DNA of 64,000 nucleotides from Vombatus ursinus (GCF_900497805.2 NW_020946557.1:5839667-5903666); one strand, 5' to 3'. Shown: positions 1 through 11,241, numbered from the stretch's first letter. Notes: generated by a model from the letters alone, not told the origin. Made by a program: numbers and translations.

Positions 1-344
1 TTCACCATTATCAATATTTAATAAATTAACATTGAGTTGGGGCTATACAATTTAGAATGGATTCATATTTAGGTCAAAGCCTTCATGAAGATAAAGAAAC
101 CTTTAGGAAAATCTGGACCACAGTCCTTTAAGGGGAAAAGAAGAGAATAAGCATCCAATAGTTGATCTCCCTTTAACTTATTCATTTTAACTAGCATTTG
201 ATAAGTACTACATCCCACTAAAACCATCTCAGCAGACAGACTAAACCAGGTTGAGGGGAACTGACGGGCCTCAAACCAATTGGTTTGACAGGCTCAAGCA
301 TATGAAGACTTCTTCCAGTAGAATGGGTAGATAGGACTAAATTG
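1..344. other. Unrecognised sequence
   Basis: AT-rich, no convincing ORF and no repeat that I recognise. It runs up to the SINE-like repeat that follows. Confidence 0.4.
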
Positions 345-615
345 TTCCAATGGCCATGAAGGCAGCTGAAACAGATGTTGTGGAGCACTTAAAGCTTGGT
401 CAGACAATGAAGACACCATGGTCATCTACTACATCCTAAGCCATTGCCAGTCATCTTGACTTTGGTCTTCGACCATCTTGACTGGTCTTTGATAACCTTG
501 GAAGAGAAAGTGAGGCTGACAACTTTGTGCAACGCTACCTCATTTATATCCAATCCTTGGACAAGTCAAGACATCACACCATGATGTCACTGGTCCCCTT
601 CAAAAATGAACAACT
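345..615 (+). repeat. Marsupial SINE-like repeat, possibly RTE-tailed
   Basis: The order of blocks (a GCAGCTGAAACAG block, then GAGAAAGTGAGGCTGAC, then a block with CAAGACATCACACCATGATG, ending in a TTCAAAAATGAA tail) matches a dispersed marsupial repeat I remember as a SINE with a tail borrowed from an RTE LINE. The exact family name is uncertain. The copy is diverged, and no target-site duplication was found. Confidence 0.5.
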
Positions 616-734
616 AGGTACTGAGCACTATGCTAGATAGAGGACATACAAGGACAACGTATAATGAAAATATGAATTCCCTCTGTAAACATTCCAAATG
701 TATGAGCATCTTAATTCTTGAATACTTAGTGATT

Positions 735-1005
735 ACATTAAAACAAATTCAACAAACATTTATTAAGCACCTAACTTCCTATCTGCAAGACCAAAAAGTT
801 ACAGTTCTTGCTCTTAAAAAGCTTACACTGGTGGTGGAAGAAAGAATACAGCATGTACGCAGATAAGTAAATACAAGGTAATTAGAGGGAGATGAGCTAA
901 GAGCTGAACCTTGAAGAAGATGATTCTGAGAGACCAGTATAAGAGAACCTCCCAGCATGTGCAAATGCTTGGAGGTGGGGAACCAAATGTCCAGTTAAGC
1001 TAAAA
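735..1005 (-). repeat. L2 LINE 3' end, antisense
   Basis: It reads as the antisense of the L2 tail: ATTTATTAAGCACC near 758, then the block CTTGAAGAAGATGAT and AGCATGTGCAAATGC. Coding capacity is gone. A second L2 copy in the same orientation follows almost at once, so this is either two independent insertions or a local duplication. Confidence 0.75.
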
Positions 1006-1029
1006 TATAGAGGATAGTGAACTCTATGC

Positions 1030-1220
1030 CTTTGATGCCAGGCATGGCACCATGTACTAGGAATGCAAAAATGCAAATTAAACAGACCTTAACCACAAGT
1101 AGCTTATACTCACTTGGTAGAAACAAGTATATATATATCAATAAATATGAATATAAAAAGTAATTTCAAGAAGGAGGGCACTAATAACTAGAGGAATGAA
1201 GATATAGCTTCTAGAGACCA
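1030..1220 (-). repeat. L2 LINE 3' end, antisense (outer part, split by MITE)
   Basis: Starts at GCCAGGCATGGCACCATGTAC, the antisense start of the L2 tail. It continues through a short (TA)n at about 1127-1138, and is interrupted by a hAT MITE. The remainder resumes after 1408. Confidence 0.7.
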
Positions 1221-1407
1221 CAGTATTTTAACCTTTCTGTGTGTCATGGACTTTTTTGGCAGTCTTGATAAACCTTATGGATCCTTTTCTAAGAAAAAAA
1301 TGTTTTTTAAATAATTGAAGAAAATGCTAGTTAGAGGTTAGGGAAACTAGAAATGTAACATTTGTTTTATCCAAATTCATGGACTGCTCAGGTTAAAAAA
1401 CCTACTG
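1221..1407. mobile_element. hAT-type MITE nested in L2
   Basis: Inverted ends: CAGTATTTTAACC on the left and GGTTAAAAAACCTACTG on the right. The interior contains TGTGTCATGGAC and TCATGGACTGCTCAGG, like the nonautonomous hAT MITE family also seen at 54045. It splits an antisense L2, so it is younger than that L2. The flanking octamers do not match cleanly, so the duplication has decayed or the edges are off by a base. Confidence 0.6.
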
Positions 1408-1770
1408 TAGATAACCAGTGGCACTTAAGCTAAGCTAGTGATTCAAAGATGTGGAGGTGAGGGGGCAGAGGTGGGGGTGGGCATGGGAGAGAGCCTGTGC
1501 AAAAGAATAGAAATGAGAAATGAAATAATGAAATATTGTATACAAAAATAGCAAGTAGCCAAGGCTTATTGGGTCACAGAACACATGAAAGACAATAATG
1601 GACAATAAGTCTATAAAAGGAGGCTGGAGTCAGATTTGGAGGACCTTTAAAGAAAAACAGAAAAGTTTGTATTTTGTCTTGGAGCTAAGAGAGAGTCCAC
1701 TGGAATTTCTTGAGTCAGTGATTGATGAGGTCAGACCTGAGCTTTTGGAATATCAATTTAGCAGCTCATG
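1408..1770 (-). repeat. L2 LINE, antisense (inner part)
   Basis: Continues the L2 interrupted by the MITE: a GAGAGAGTCCACTGGAATTTC block followed by GATGAGGTCAGACCTGAGC, the antisense of the L2 3' coding part. An ORF at 1598-1822 merely reads through this relic. Confidence 0.7.
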
Positions 1771-1824
1771 CCATTTTCAAAGAGTACAATTTACTAGGAA
1801 ATTCTTCTTTATATTGATCTAGCA

Positions 1825-1975
1825 TCTGTCCCCCTGTAATTTCCAGTCCCTGGCCCTAGTTCTGCCCTCTGAAGCCACAAAGGCTATTTTATCAACATTG
1901 ACCACTGGAGTGAAGCTCCATCTTTCTGAGTAATTGAAGACAGCTTTTCTTGAAGAGTCACTTCATGTTTTCCCT
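1825..1975 (-). repeat. CR1/L3-type LINE fragment, antisense
   Basis: Contains TCCAGTCCCTGGCCCTAGTT followed by CTGCCCTCTGAAGCC, the antisense of the conserved CR1/L3 3' region (related blocks occur at 28420 and 34515). Strongly decayed. Confidence 0.5.
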
Positions 1976-3635
1976 CCGTTGATAATGAGATCTCTCCATT
2001 AGTGGTTATTAGGCAGTAAATCCAGATTAATCAATTTAACAAAGAAAAGTAAGTGCTAAAATCAATGACTTTTTTTTATTTGTATACCAACAATTGAATG
2101 TTTTATGAATTGACTCAAATAGATGCAAATGGTCTGGAGCCTGGTTTTTTTTTAACTCATATGAAAATCTAGACTTTGCCATTTGATTATAGGGAAAGAA
2201 AAAAAATCTTTTTCTATCTCAGAAATTCACTAGATATGCAAAATTTCAATTAAATATCTTATGTTTAAGGACAATAACTAGAATGTTCTCAGGAGAAGAG
2301 GGTTTTTTGTTTTTGTTTTTGTTTTTGTTCTATTTGACATTTGATACTTTTCATTAGGCAACCTTATCCAAATAATTTTGTCTCCCAGGTACTTTTTTAT
2401 GTAATTCCCCTGCCTCAATCCTTCAGAGTAATGATGAGGCAAAATTATGAAATCAGTAATTAAAATATCCAAATGTTCAGCTTCAGTCTTTAACTAAATC
2501 TACTAATTGTCATTTTTCAACCAAAAACAAAAAGTAATAAAAGATTCAACCACATCCAAATAGGCCAAATCAGTTTGACAACATTCCATAACCATCCTTT
2601 CACCTTAAGACTCTGATGGATATCTCCTGATTTGTTCTTCACTTGAACTGTTTGGCATGTGTAATAGTGCAAAAGTAAACTCCATGCAACCCCAATCTTT
2701 GTATGTCAGAAAAAAAGTATTCAGAGACTGTTTCCCCAGATTAAAAAAAAATGCACTTGGACATCAGAGAGAAGACCCAACCAGGAACTGGATTTTCAGG
2801 ATAGAGAAAACTTCCCTCTCTCAAAACTGTTCATTTAACCCTGAAAAAAAAAAGTTGTCATATTACAGATGATCCCCAGATGATTTTAACCAAAATATTT
2901 ATTTTAGTCCTCTCAGATTCAAATGTCTTAGTTTCTCCCCATTGTTCAAGTTGTTTGTCTCATGGGATCAATTAATATTCATTTTAAGAGTTTATTTAAC
3001 ATTTTTATATTCTCCAGTATAATCCCCCTAAAAACACAAACTGTTATTCATTCAAAGTGTCACCTCATAAACCAAAATGGATTTTGAAATCTGAAAGGAA
3101 ATTCCTACCCTCATCTTCACACACCCTCTACAGGCTTCCAATAGGGTAATTATGCCACTGCTTATGTTCCTAGAATTAAAGATTTTTTCTTAAATGAAAA
3201 AAAAGAATGCTTAAAAATCCAATTGACTTCTGCTATCACTTGCTTCTTGAATACTGACAATTTTTTAAAAAGCAACAACAGGTTGTCCATTAAGTAGTTT
3301 CATTACATATTCATTTTACTTTTTTTTCAAGTATTACAGATGATAAATTAATTCAGTGTTCCTGTAGCTTTCTTGGAGCACCCCCAGTGTATGCTTCTGT
3401 GCAATGCACCATTAAGCAGCGTACTATCCCAATCAAACCTAACAAATAGGAGCCCATATGTTACATTAAATACTAGAAGTTGGATTACCAAAATCAATTA
3501 ACATGGAAAAGCTCTGGGGACCCAAATCCAAAAACCTTAAGGAGAAGAGCCATGAGAGAACAGGGGGAGGGGTTCAGTCTGTTCTGAGTACATATTTATA
3601 GGACTGAATTTATATGCACAAGATAGTAGATTTAA
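1976..3635. other. Unrecognised sequence with a (GTTTTT)n stretch
   Basis: About 1.7 kb with no repeat I can name, except a short (GTTTTT)n at roughly 2302-2330. The part around 3050-3180 is less AT-rich than its flanks and free of known repeats. ORFs are short and without recognisable domains. Confidence 0.4.
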
Positions 3636-3639
3636 GGCT

Positions 3640-3830
3640 GGAAAAGACTCCAAAAGTCATAGGATCTTATATTTAGAACTATATAGCCCACCCTCTCATT
3701 TTACCAGGAAGGAAACCAATGTTCCCTTAGAAGGTCAAAGTGACTTGGTATGGTCAGACAGATGATAATCATTAAACCAGAATGAAAGGCCAAGTCCTAT
3801 GAGCCCAAGTCCAGTACTCTTTCTTTTTTA
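3640..3830 (-). repeat. MIR/THER1-type CORE-SINE, antisense
   Basis: Block order GGCTGGAAAAGAC, CTCTCATTTTACCAGG, AAGGTCAAAGTGACTTGG, CCCAAGTCCAGTACTC corresponds to the antisense of an old CORE-SINE. Diverged and gapped. Confidence 0.6.
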
Positions 3831-3839
3831 AAATAGATC

Positions 3840-4545
3840 TTAATCAATATCTTTTATTTTATATCACCTAGATTTCCCTGTGTCTCTTCCTCCATCCCCT
3901 GTAAAAGTCATCCTTTCTTTCAAAGATTATTTTTTAAAAAATATTTAAAATATCAGTCCAGCAAAGAAAAAATTCTGACATCATACATGATGTTTCACAA
4001 CTGTGAAGCCCCCCAAGGGTGGGGAAAGGTTTCTTCTCATATTTCATATTCTAGACCAAGCTTGCTCTTTGTAATTTTGTAATATTCATTTTGATTGTTT
4101 TGTAGTTGCTAAGTTTTTTCCCTATTTACCTTGTTGTAATCATTATATATTGTTTTCCTGACTGCTTACTTTACTTTGCTTCAGTTCATATAAGTCTTTC
4201 CATGTTTCTCTGTATTCATCATATTCTTATAGCCCATTAATATTCCATTACATTTGTGTACTACAATTTGTTTAGCCATTTCCCAATTGATGGGCATCTG
4301 TTTTGTTTTTAGTTCTTTGGTACCATGAAAAAGCACTATTATAACTATTTAAAGTATATGATCCTTTCCTTTTTGCCAATGAACTCCTAGGGATATATAC
4401 CTAGCAGTGGAACCTCTGGGTCAAAGGATATGAATATTTTATTCATTTCATTTGCATGTTTCCAAGTTTTTCAGAATGGTTGTATTAGTTCACAGCTCCA
4501 CCAACAATGTGTTAGTGAGCACAGAGTTCTTTCTGTTATACCACA
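3840..4545 (-). repeat. L1 LINE 3' end, antisense
   Basis: It reads as the antisense of the marsupial L1 3' region. Landmarks are CACAGCTCCACCAACAATG at about 4493, a block with CCCAATTGATGGGCATCTG at about 4284, and GTCTTTCCATGTTTCTCTGT near 4193. It covers the end of ORF2 and the 3' UTR, 5'-truncated. Diverged, so an older subfamily. Confidence 0.75.
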
Positions 4546-5115
4546 TTATATTCTGCTATGTTGGTTGTGTGGGGTAAAGTAGAAGGAGGGGTTTGGAACA
4601 TGAAGAAAAAAAATGTGGAAAAGTGATGCCTGCTACAAACTTTTGTTCTGTAAAGTTTTAACTACCTATAATTCTTTCTATTTCTAGTTTTTCTTGTCCT
4701 TGAAACTAAAGATAAGAACTGACCTATAGGTTTCCCTAGTTTCAGAGTCCCAAAGAGGCAGGACTATGCATTTTTTTTTTGTCAATGTTCCACATAGGTT
4801 GATGACTAAACCCATTCACTCTGGGAGAATGAGTCTGATAATTTAAATTCAATGCCTTTAAGGATCTGTGATCTCATTAATGCAATAACTCCCTCTTCTG
4901 GTATAGCTAACCACCTTTCCATACCTTCTCATTCTGTGTTATTCTTATTCCTATTTTTCCATGCATAATTCAAAGAGGATTTGCCCAATATGCTGAAGGC
5001 TTCCTCTGGTTATTTCTGTGTTATCAGTGTATCAGTGTAAGACTCAGACAATTCATGTATAATTCCTATTTTTATATGACCTGTCCATTTCCTGTTTGGG
5101 TGATAAATTCAACCC
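4546..5115. other. Unrecognised sequence
   Basis: AT-rich sequence between an L1 tail and an L2. No repeat or ORF that I can support. Confidence 0.4.
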
Positions 5116-5117
5116 AA

Positions 5118-5715
5118 TTTTACAACCTCAGTCACTATGCCTCTTCAGTTTCCCTCACCCTCCATACCCAAATAATTGTCACATCTTCAATTCCACCTTC
5201 ACAACATCCATTACATTCATGCCCTTCTCTCTAATTACACCACAACCACCCTAATCAAGGCCCTCATCATCTCCACTGGACCAATTACAATGGCCTACTA
5301 ACTGATCACCCTGCATCCAGTGTCTCACCTCTACAAACCCATCCTTTCCATAGTTGCCAAACTGATATTTCTAAGGCAGAGATCTAGTCATGTCATTTTC
5401 CTGTTAAAAAACACTCCAGTGACTCTATATTGCCTCTGGATTAAAATACAAACTCCTTTGAGTGGTTTTTATAGCTATTCACAATCTAACCTCTGGCTTA
5501 CCTTTCCATTTATTTCACAAGACTCTCCTTTCCATATTTTACAGTCAAGCCAAACTGTTCTTGCTGTTTCCTTTTTAAGACATTCCATCTCCTTCCTATT
5601 TCTATTATTTCTTTACCTCTGCTTCTTGGAATCCATATGTATCTCCTTCAGCTCAGTTCATATCACTTTCTTATTGAGATTTCCTGGTTCTAGTTGCTAT
5701 GCTTCCCTTTAAAAA
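5118..5715 (+). repeat. L2 LINE 3' coding part, sense
   Basis: Follows the L2 3' coding order: CCCTCATCATCTCC, TAATGGCCTAC-like segment, GTCATGTCATTTTCCTG near 5387, CACAATCTAACCTCTGGC near 5480, TTTCAC-type ending. The 130-codon ORF at 5320-5712 lies inside it and is the decayed C-terminus of the L2 protein, not a host gene. Confidence 0.8.
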
Positions 5716-5717
5716 CA

Positions 5718-5790
5718 AAAAAAGATAGAGATAAAGATAAATAGATCTGTAAAAATAAATAGAGATTGAAATTGAGAAAGAGATTGATCT
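5718..5790. repeat. A-rich (GATA/AAAT-like) simple sequence
   Basis: Purine-rich tract of AAATAGA, GATAAAG and AGAGATTG units between the L2 and a MIR. Confidence 0.6.
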
Positions 5791-5814
5791 TTGGACACAT
5801 TGTTCCCAGGCCAC

Positions 5815-6060
5815 TAGATAGTATAGTGAATAGAATTCTGGGCTCATGAAGAGTTAAGTCTCAGACATTTACTATTATGTGATAGTGGGCAAGTCACATA
5901 ACATTTCTCAGCCACAGTTACCTCATCGGTAAAAAAAGAATAATAATAGAATCTACCTCATAAGGTTATTATGAGTAACAAAGAAGATCCTATAGGTAAA
6001 GTATTCTGTAAACTTTTAAAGTACTCTATGTATGCTAGGTATTATTATAGCCAGCTATAA
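5815..6060 (+). repeat. MIR SINE, nearly full length
   Basis: The tRNA-like head (GATAGTATAGTGAATAGAAT), the CORE with TATGTGATAGTGGGCAAGTC, then CTACCTCATAAGGTTATTAT and the L2-like tail are all in order. Mammal-wide family, old. Confidence 0.8.
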
Positions 6061-6061
6061 T

Positions 6062-6175
6062 GATATGTTGTAATTCTCTGGTACATTATGAGATCTTTGA
6101 GATCAGGAACTGTCTCAGTTTTGTTTTTGTATCTTCATTGCCCAAAAGAATGCCTGGGACATGGCAGTTATTTAG
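6062..6175 (+). repeat. L2 LINE extreme 3' end, sense
   Basis: Terminal L2 motif: ATTATGAGATCTTTGAGATC, then GAACTGTCTCAG and GCCTGGGACATGGCAG. The usual terminal AATAAATGTTTGTTGA is cut by the L1-lineage element that begins immediately after. Confidence 0.65.
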
Positions 6176-8570
6176 AAGATGGTAGAGTAAAAGCATCAAC
6201 TTGCTCTAGCTCTCCCCAAAACCCCTCCAAATACCTGTAAAAAAATGACTTTGAACAAATTCTAGAGTAGCAGAATCCACAAAAACACAGAGTGAAACAA
6301 ATTTCCAGACCAAGACAACCTGGATGATCAACAGGAAAGGTGTGTTATGCCAGGCTGGGAGGGGAACACAGTTCAGCATGGGCTGTGCTGGCACAGACCA
6401 GGCCCTAGCAAACCCAGGGCAGGCCTTAGGAGACTGAAGCACAGACAGCTATGATGGTTTCCAGACTTCTCAATCCACAAATGCCAAAGACAACTTAGAA
6501 GGTCAGTGGGAAAGGTCTGTCAGACCAGGAGTGAGAGAGGAGGATAGTGCAGACCACAGTGGCAGCAGTGGCAGGTGCAGCGGCTGCTTCCAGAGCTCTC
6601 AGCCCACAGATGGTAAGGGGATTGAACAACTGATCAGAAGGAGATTAGAGGGATCTCTTTGCTGGCACTGAGGCAGGATTCTGTTGCTTTGCTTCTGCTT
6701 GGATATGGGTCACAGTCTTGGGGTGAAGGAGGAGCACTAGCATAGCAGAGCTTGTGGCAGCAGTGGAAAGGGAATCTTCCTCACAGTTCCAGGGCAGAAA
6801 AGAATGCTTGTGGTCACTCACAGGCCAGAGAGCAGGCCAGAAGAGAAGTAAACACATCTCCTTAAATCATACCACCTTGGAAGAACTGAAAACTTATAGA
6901 TCCTTAGAAGTATCTCTGAAAACAGCTGCACAAACCCTCTGAAGCTTGGGACAGTACACCCTCCACATTGGAAGCAGAGTCCTACCTTAACAAAGAGTTA
7001 AAAAGTCAAGGAACTGGCTGGGAAGATGAGCAACAGAGGGAAAAAATTCAGACTATAGAATCTTACTTTGGTGACAAGGAAGATAAAAACATACACTCAG
7101 AAGACAACAAAGTCAAATCTCCTACATCCAAAGTCTCCAAGAAAAATATGAATTGGCCTCAGGTCATAGAAGAGCTCAAAAAGGATTTTGAAAAGCAAGT
7201 CAGAGAAGTAGAGAAAAAACTGGGAAAAGAAATGAGAGTAATGCAAGAAAATCATGAAAAACAAGTCAACAGCTTGCTAAAGGAGTCCCCAAAAATATTG
7301 AAGAAAATAACACCTTAAAAAGTAGACTAGACCAAATGGCAAAAGAGGTCCAAAAAGCCAATGAGGAGAAGAATGTCTTGAAAAGCAGAACTGGCCAAAT
7401 GGAAAAAGAGGTCCAAAAGTCCACTGAAGAATATAATTCCTTAAAAATTAGAATGGAGCAAATAGAAGCTAATGACTCTGTGAGAGAGCAAGAATCAGTC
7501 AAACAGAAAGAAAAGAATGAAAAAATAGATGAAAATGTAAAATACCTCATTGGTAAAACAACTGCCCTGGAAAATTGATCCAGGAGAGACAATTTAGAAA
7601 TTATTGGATTACCTGAAAGCTGTGATCAAAAAAAGAGCCTAGACATCATCTTTCAAGAAATTGGCTGCCCTGATATTCTTGAACCAGAGAATAAAATAGA
7701 AATTGAAAGAATCCACCAATCACCTCCTGAAAGACATCCCCAAAGGAAAATTCCCAGGAATATTACAGCCAAATTCCAGAGCTCCCAGGTCAAGGAGAAA
7801 ATATTGCAAACAGCCAGAAAGAAACAATTTAAGTATTGTGGAAACACAATCAGGACAAAACAAAATTTAGCATCTTCTACATTAAGGGATTGGAGGGCTT
7901 AGAATATGATATTCTGGAGGTCAAAGCAGCTAGGATTAAAATCAGGAATCACCTACCCAGCAAAACTGAGTATAATCTATGAGGGAAAAAATTGTCATTT
8001 ATGAGATAGACTAATTTAATGCATTCTTGACAAGCCAGAGCTAAATAGAAAAATTGACTTTCAAATACAAGACTCAGGAGAAGCATGAAAAGGTAAACAG
8101 GAAGGAGAAATCATAAGGGACTTATTAAAGTTGAACTGTTTACATTCCTACATGGAAAGATGATATTTGTAACTCATAAGATCTTTCTCATTATTAGGGT
8201 AGTTGGAGGGAATACATATAGACAGAGGGCACAGGGTGAGTTGAATATGAAGGGATGATATCTAAAAAATAAAATAAGGGGTGAGAGAGGAATGTACTGG
8301 GAGGAGAAAGAGAGAGGTAGAATGGAGTAAATTATCTCCCATAAAAGAGGCAAAAGAAAGCTTTTACAATGGAGGGGAAGAGAGGGGAAGTGAGAGGGAA
8401 TGGGTAAACTTTTCTCTCTTCATATTTAGCTTAAGAAGGGAATAACATACACACTCAATTGGATATGGAAATCCCTGCAGGAAAGTAGGGAGGAAGGAGA
8501 TAAGAGAGGGAGGGCACAAAGTGAGTTAAAGTGGCCTAGATACCTGGGCTATGGGCAAAACAAGGTAAAT
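6176..8570 (+). mobile_element. ORF1-only (HAL1-like) L1-lineage element
   Basis: Begins with the L1-style 5' end (AAGATGGTAGAGTAAAAGC) also seen at 43087. About 780 bases of G-rich 5' region are followed by an ORF1 relic. A Lys/Glu-rich coiled coil reads at 6968-7318 and 7336-7578 in two frames. Then come an RRM-like segment with DNLEIIGLPE (about 7590-7620), the C-terminal domain with VKEKILQTARK (about 7790-7825) and YPAKLSII (about 7954). ORF2, reverse transcriptase included, is absent: a purine-rich 3' region follows directly. That is the layout of HAL1 (half-L1) elements. ORF1 is interrupted by a frame change and stops, so the copy is dead. The 3' edge is uncertain (8480-8735). Confidence 0.7.
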
Positions 8571-8735
8571 TCTCACCTATCGGAGGCTGGGGACTCAATG
8601 TTCCTGATAGTCCAAAAGCAAGTAGTATGGTGGACTCCAGCCAAATAACAGGTAAACTCACTCATCAGAGTCTGGGAACCCAGAACTATGCTAGACTCTG
8701 GGGTGGGGTGGAAAGAGAGGGAACAGGCAGAGAAA
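8571..8735. other. Unassigned stretch after HAL1-like element
   Basis: Contains two short related blocks (AGGTAAATTCTCACCTATCGG at about 8561 and AGGTAAACTCACTCATCAGAG at about 8651), each followed by a GGACTC/GGGAACC-type segment about 90 bases apart. It may be a degenerate duplicated unit of the HAL1 3' region or a separate repeat. Confidence 0.35.
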
Positions 8736-8739
8736 ATAT

Positions 8740-9070
8740 TCTTTGCCCTTAAGGAACTTGTCTTTTACTTCGGGTGGATGAAAAGGCAGACAGTAGATAA
8801 AAAGTTAAGTACATAAATAATTTCAGGAGGCATGTAGCGCTAACTCTTAGGAGAATCAGAAAATGTTTCCTGTAGAAAATTATTTCTGAGCTGACCCTTG
8901 AAGGAAATTTGAGATTATACAAGATAGAGAGATCAAAGTAGTGTACCCCAGGTATAGGAATAACCTCTGCAAAGGTATGAGGTAGTAAATAGAGTGCCAG
9001 GGAGGAGGAATAACTATAAGGACAATCTGTGGATACAATAAATACTTGTCCATTGTCTGATTCATAAATG
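8740..9070 (-). repeat. L2 LINE 3' end, antisense
   Basis: Antisense L2 blocks: CCTTAAGGAACTTGTC, CTGAGCTGACCCTTGAAGG, GGTATAGGAATAACC, CTGCAAAGGTATGAGGTAG. The 125-codon minus-strand ORF here is a read-through of the relic. Confidence 0.7.
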
Positions 9071-9294
9071 TTCCCTGAATGCCTTATTTCGATAACTTTA
9101 AAATCAGTAGCACAGTATTCATACACAGATAAGAATTACATAAGATGAAAGGATTGGAGAGGTAGCCATCTGCCAAGGGTCAGAAATACCCACACATATG
9201 AAATCACAGACCTAATAAAGCAAAGAATTCAAAATCAGGAATGTGTATATTAAACATACATTTACACATATTAAACATAAACGTAGACTCAAGG

Positions 9295-9520
9295 AAGCAG
9301 GCATAATGAAAAGAACTCTGGACTAAGAGTCAGAAGAGATGTAAGTCTCTACCTAAAATCCCCTCTCGTACTTATTAGTTGTATAAGCATAGTCATTTAA
9401 CTTCTCTGAGATGTGATTTCATCATCTGAGAAATGGAGATAATAATACCTATAATGCATATTTTAAAGGATTTTTCTAGGAATCAAATAAGACAAACATT
9501 TCCAAATCTTATGATTTGCA
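9295..9520 (+). repeat. MIR SINE
   Basis: Head with GGACTAAGAGTCAGAAGAG, CORE with TTAGTTGTATAAGCATAGTC, TCATCTGAGAAATGGAGATA and a tail with AATCAAATAAGA. About full length but diverged. Confidence 0.75.
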
Positions 9521-9766
9521 AAAAATTTTGAATTTATTACCCTATTCGATTCTCATAACAAACTTGTGAGGTTTGTACTCTATTCTTTGTGCTATACTCC
9601 TGCTTGCTCTATAACTAAATGTCTGTTGACATATATTCATCATGCTGTATTATATCCCAGAAAATGCTTAAGCCAAATCATTAGGTTAGGCTTGCCAAAT
9701 TTTCCACCATTTTATCCAATAGAAGATAGCAATATGCATTTTAAACAGCATAATTATAGAAGGACT

Positions 9767-10022
9767 GACAGCTAGGTTGCCACAGTGGATAATGCACTGG
9801 GCTTAGAATCAGGAAGACTCATCTTCTTGAGTTCAAATCTAGTCATAGACACTAGCTAGCTGTGTGACCCCAGGCAAATCACTTAACCCTTGTTTGCCTC
9901 AGTTATCTCATCTGTAAAATGACCTGGAGAAGGAAATGGCAAACCACTCAAGTATCTTTGTCATGAAAACCCCAAATGGGGTTACAAAAGAGTCAAACCC
10001 AACTGAAAAATGACTGAACAAC
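9767..10022 (+). repeat. MAR1 CORE-SINE
   Basis: Full-length marsupial MAR1: head ACAGCTAGGTTGCCACAGTG, CORE with CTAGCTGTGTGACCCCAGG, then GGAGAAGGAAATGGCAAACC, ending in ACTGAACAACAAA. Flanked by a decayed duplication (TTATAGAAGGA on the left, AATTAGAAAGA on the right). Confidence 0.85.
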
Positions 10023-10505
10023 AAATTAGAAAGATCCATTGTTTATATAAGAAAAGGGAGTATCCATTATCCAATTAAATATCATACCTAAGTAATTTAA
10101 GATTTCTACCCACTTATGGAAATTTTCTAGCTGTCCAAAGTGATTGGGGAACACAAATGTGTGGTGTATGAAGTTTTAATGGCACTCTTCTCCTAACTGA
10201 GTTTTCTCTACAGTTTTAATTGATTCATTAGCTTTGGAAAGACTGATCTCTAGAATGCTAAACAAATATAAGGTGTTAATTACCCTCATAGTAGAGGAGA
10301 GTGGCTGGTCTCAGAGTCAGGATGGCCTAGGTTTAAGTCTCCCACCTTTAACATACATAGGCTGTGTGTCTGTAGACAAGTCATTTAAAATCGTGCTCAT
10401 TATCAATTCTCTATGATTTAAAATTGCGCAACAGTAGCTCATCTTCTTTGGCACATGGGGTTTCCTCCCCAGGAACAGCACCCCTACACCCTTGTTCACT
10501 GATGG
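10023..10505. other. Mostly unrecognised; faint MIR-like patch
   Basis: A MIR-like patch at about 10285-10400 (GTCTCAGAGTCAGGATGGCC, then GGCTGTGTGTCTGTAGACAAG). The rest is unassigned. Confidence 0.4.
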
Positions 10506-10507
10506 AT

Positions 10508-10718
10508 CAAGGGATCATAGAATTATATATTTAGAGTTGGAAGGGACTTTACAGGCCATCTAGTTGAACCCCCCTCATTATACAAATGAGTAAAAGTACG
10601 CCCAGAGATTTTAGGTGACTTCCAAGATTACACAGTAAATGACAGACGCATGATCTGAACCTAGACACTCTCACTACAAAGCTAGCTCTCTTTCCACCAT
10701 ACCACACAGTCTGAAGAA
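10508..10718 (-). repeat. THER1/MIR3-type SINE, antisense
   Basis: Starts GGATCATAGAATTATATATT, then GAGTTGGAAGGGACTTTAC, CCTCATTATACAAATGAG, GAACCTAGACACTCTC and CTTTCCACCATACCAC. This is the antisense order of THER1/MIR3-type SINEs, which are common and old in therians. Confidence 0.75.
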
Positions 10719-10739
10719 ACAAAATTAAACATTAGGTAT

Positions 10740-11038
10740 TTTTGTTTCCACGTTATACTGTTGACTCATTGATTGCAATTCCAAGGGCGATTTCATATTA
10801 ATTATTGTCTATCTCACTTCATATTTCTACCATTACAAAAAGCATAGACTCTATATTTATCCCTACTAAATATCATCCTATTCAGTCCATCATTCTAGCC
10901 TGTTGAAAGAAGTTTATTCTGTTTTTATTGTCTAGCATGTCAGCTATCTCTCCCAACTTTATATCTTCAAATTTCATCAGTTGGCAGTTTAAGTCTTCAT
11001 CCACACCCAAATTCACCTAACTGAACTATAGCTTAGAC
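10740..11038 (-). repeat. L3/CR1 LINE, antisense (left part)
   Basis: Antisense CR1/L3 text: AAGAAGTTTATTCTGTTTTT, CTAGCATGTCAGCTATCTCTC, TTTATATCTTCAAATTTCATC. It is split by the hAT MITE and continues at 11242. Confidence 0.65.
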
Positions 11039-11241
11039 CAGGGATGGGGAACCTGCAGCCTCAAGGCCACATGTGGCCTTCTAGGTCCTTGGGTACCGCC
11101 TTTTGACTAAGTTCAAGTTTTATAGAAAAAATCCTTTTATTAAGGGAATTTGTTCTGTGAAGTTTAGATTTAGTCAAAGGGCCGCACTTGCGGACCTAAA
11201 GGGTTGTATGTGGCCTAGAGGCCACCAGTTCTTCACCCCTG
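11039..11241. mobile_element. Palindromic hAT MITE, copy 1
   Basis: Starts CAGGGATGGGGAACCTG and ends CAGTTCTTCACCCCTG. The two halves are long inverted repeats (left GGCCACATGTGGCC and CCTTTTGACTAAGTTC; right TTTAGTCAAAGGGCCGCAC and TGTATGTGGCC), with a short AT-rich loop near 11125-11150. Flanks GCTTAGAC and GCTGAGAC match at 7 of 8 bases, the 8-bp duplication size expected of hAT. Nonautonomous, no ORF. Confidence 0.85.

Noticed and set aside
5320-5712. A 130-codon ORF on the plus strand
   Set aside because: It lies in the decayed 3' coding part of an L2 LINE.
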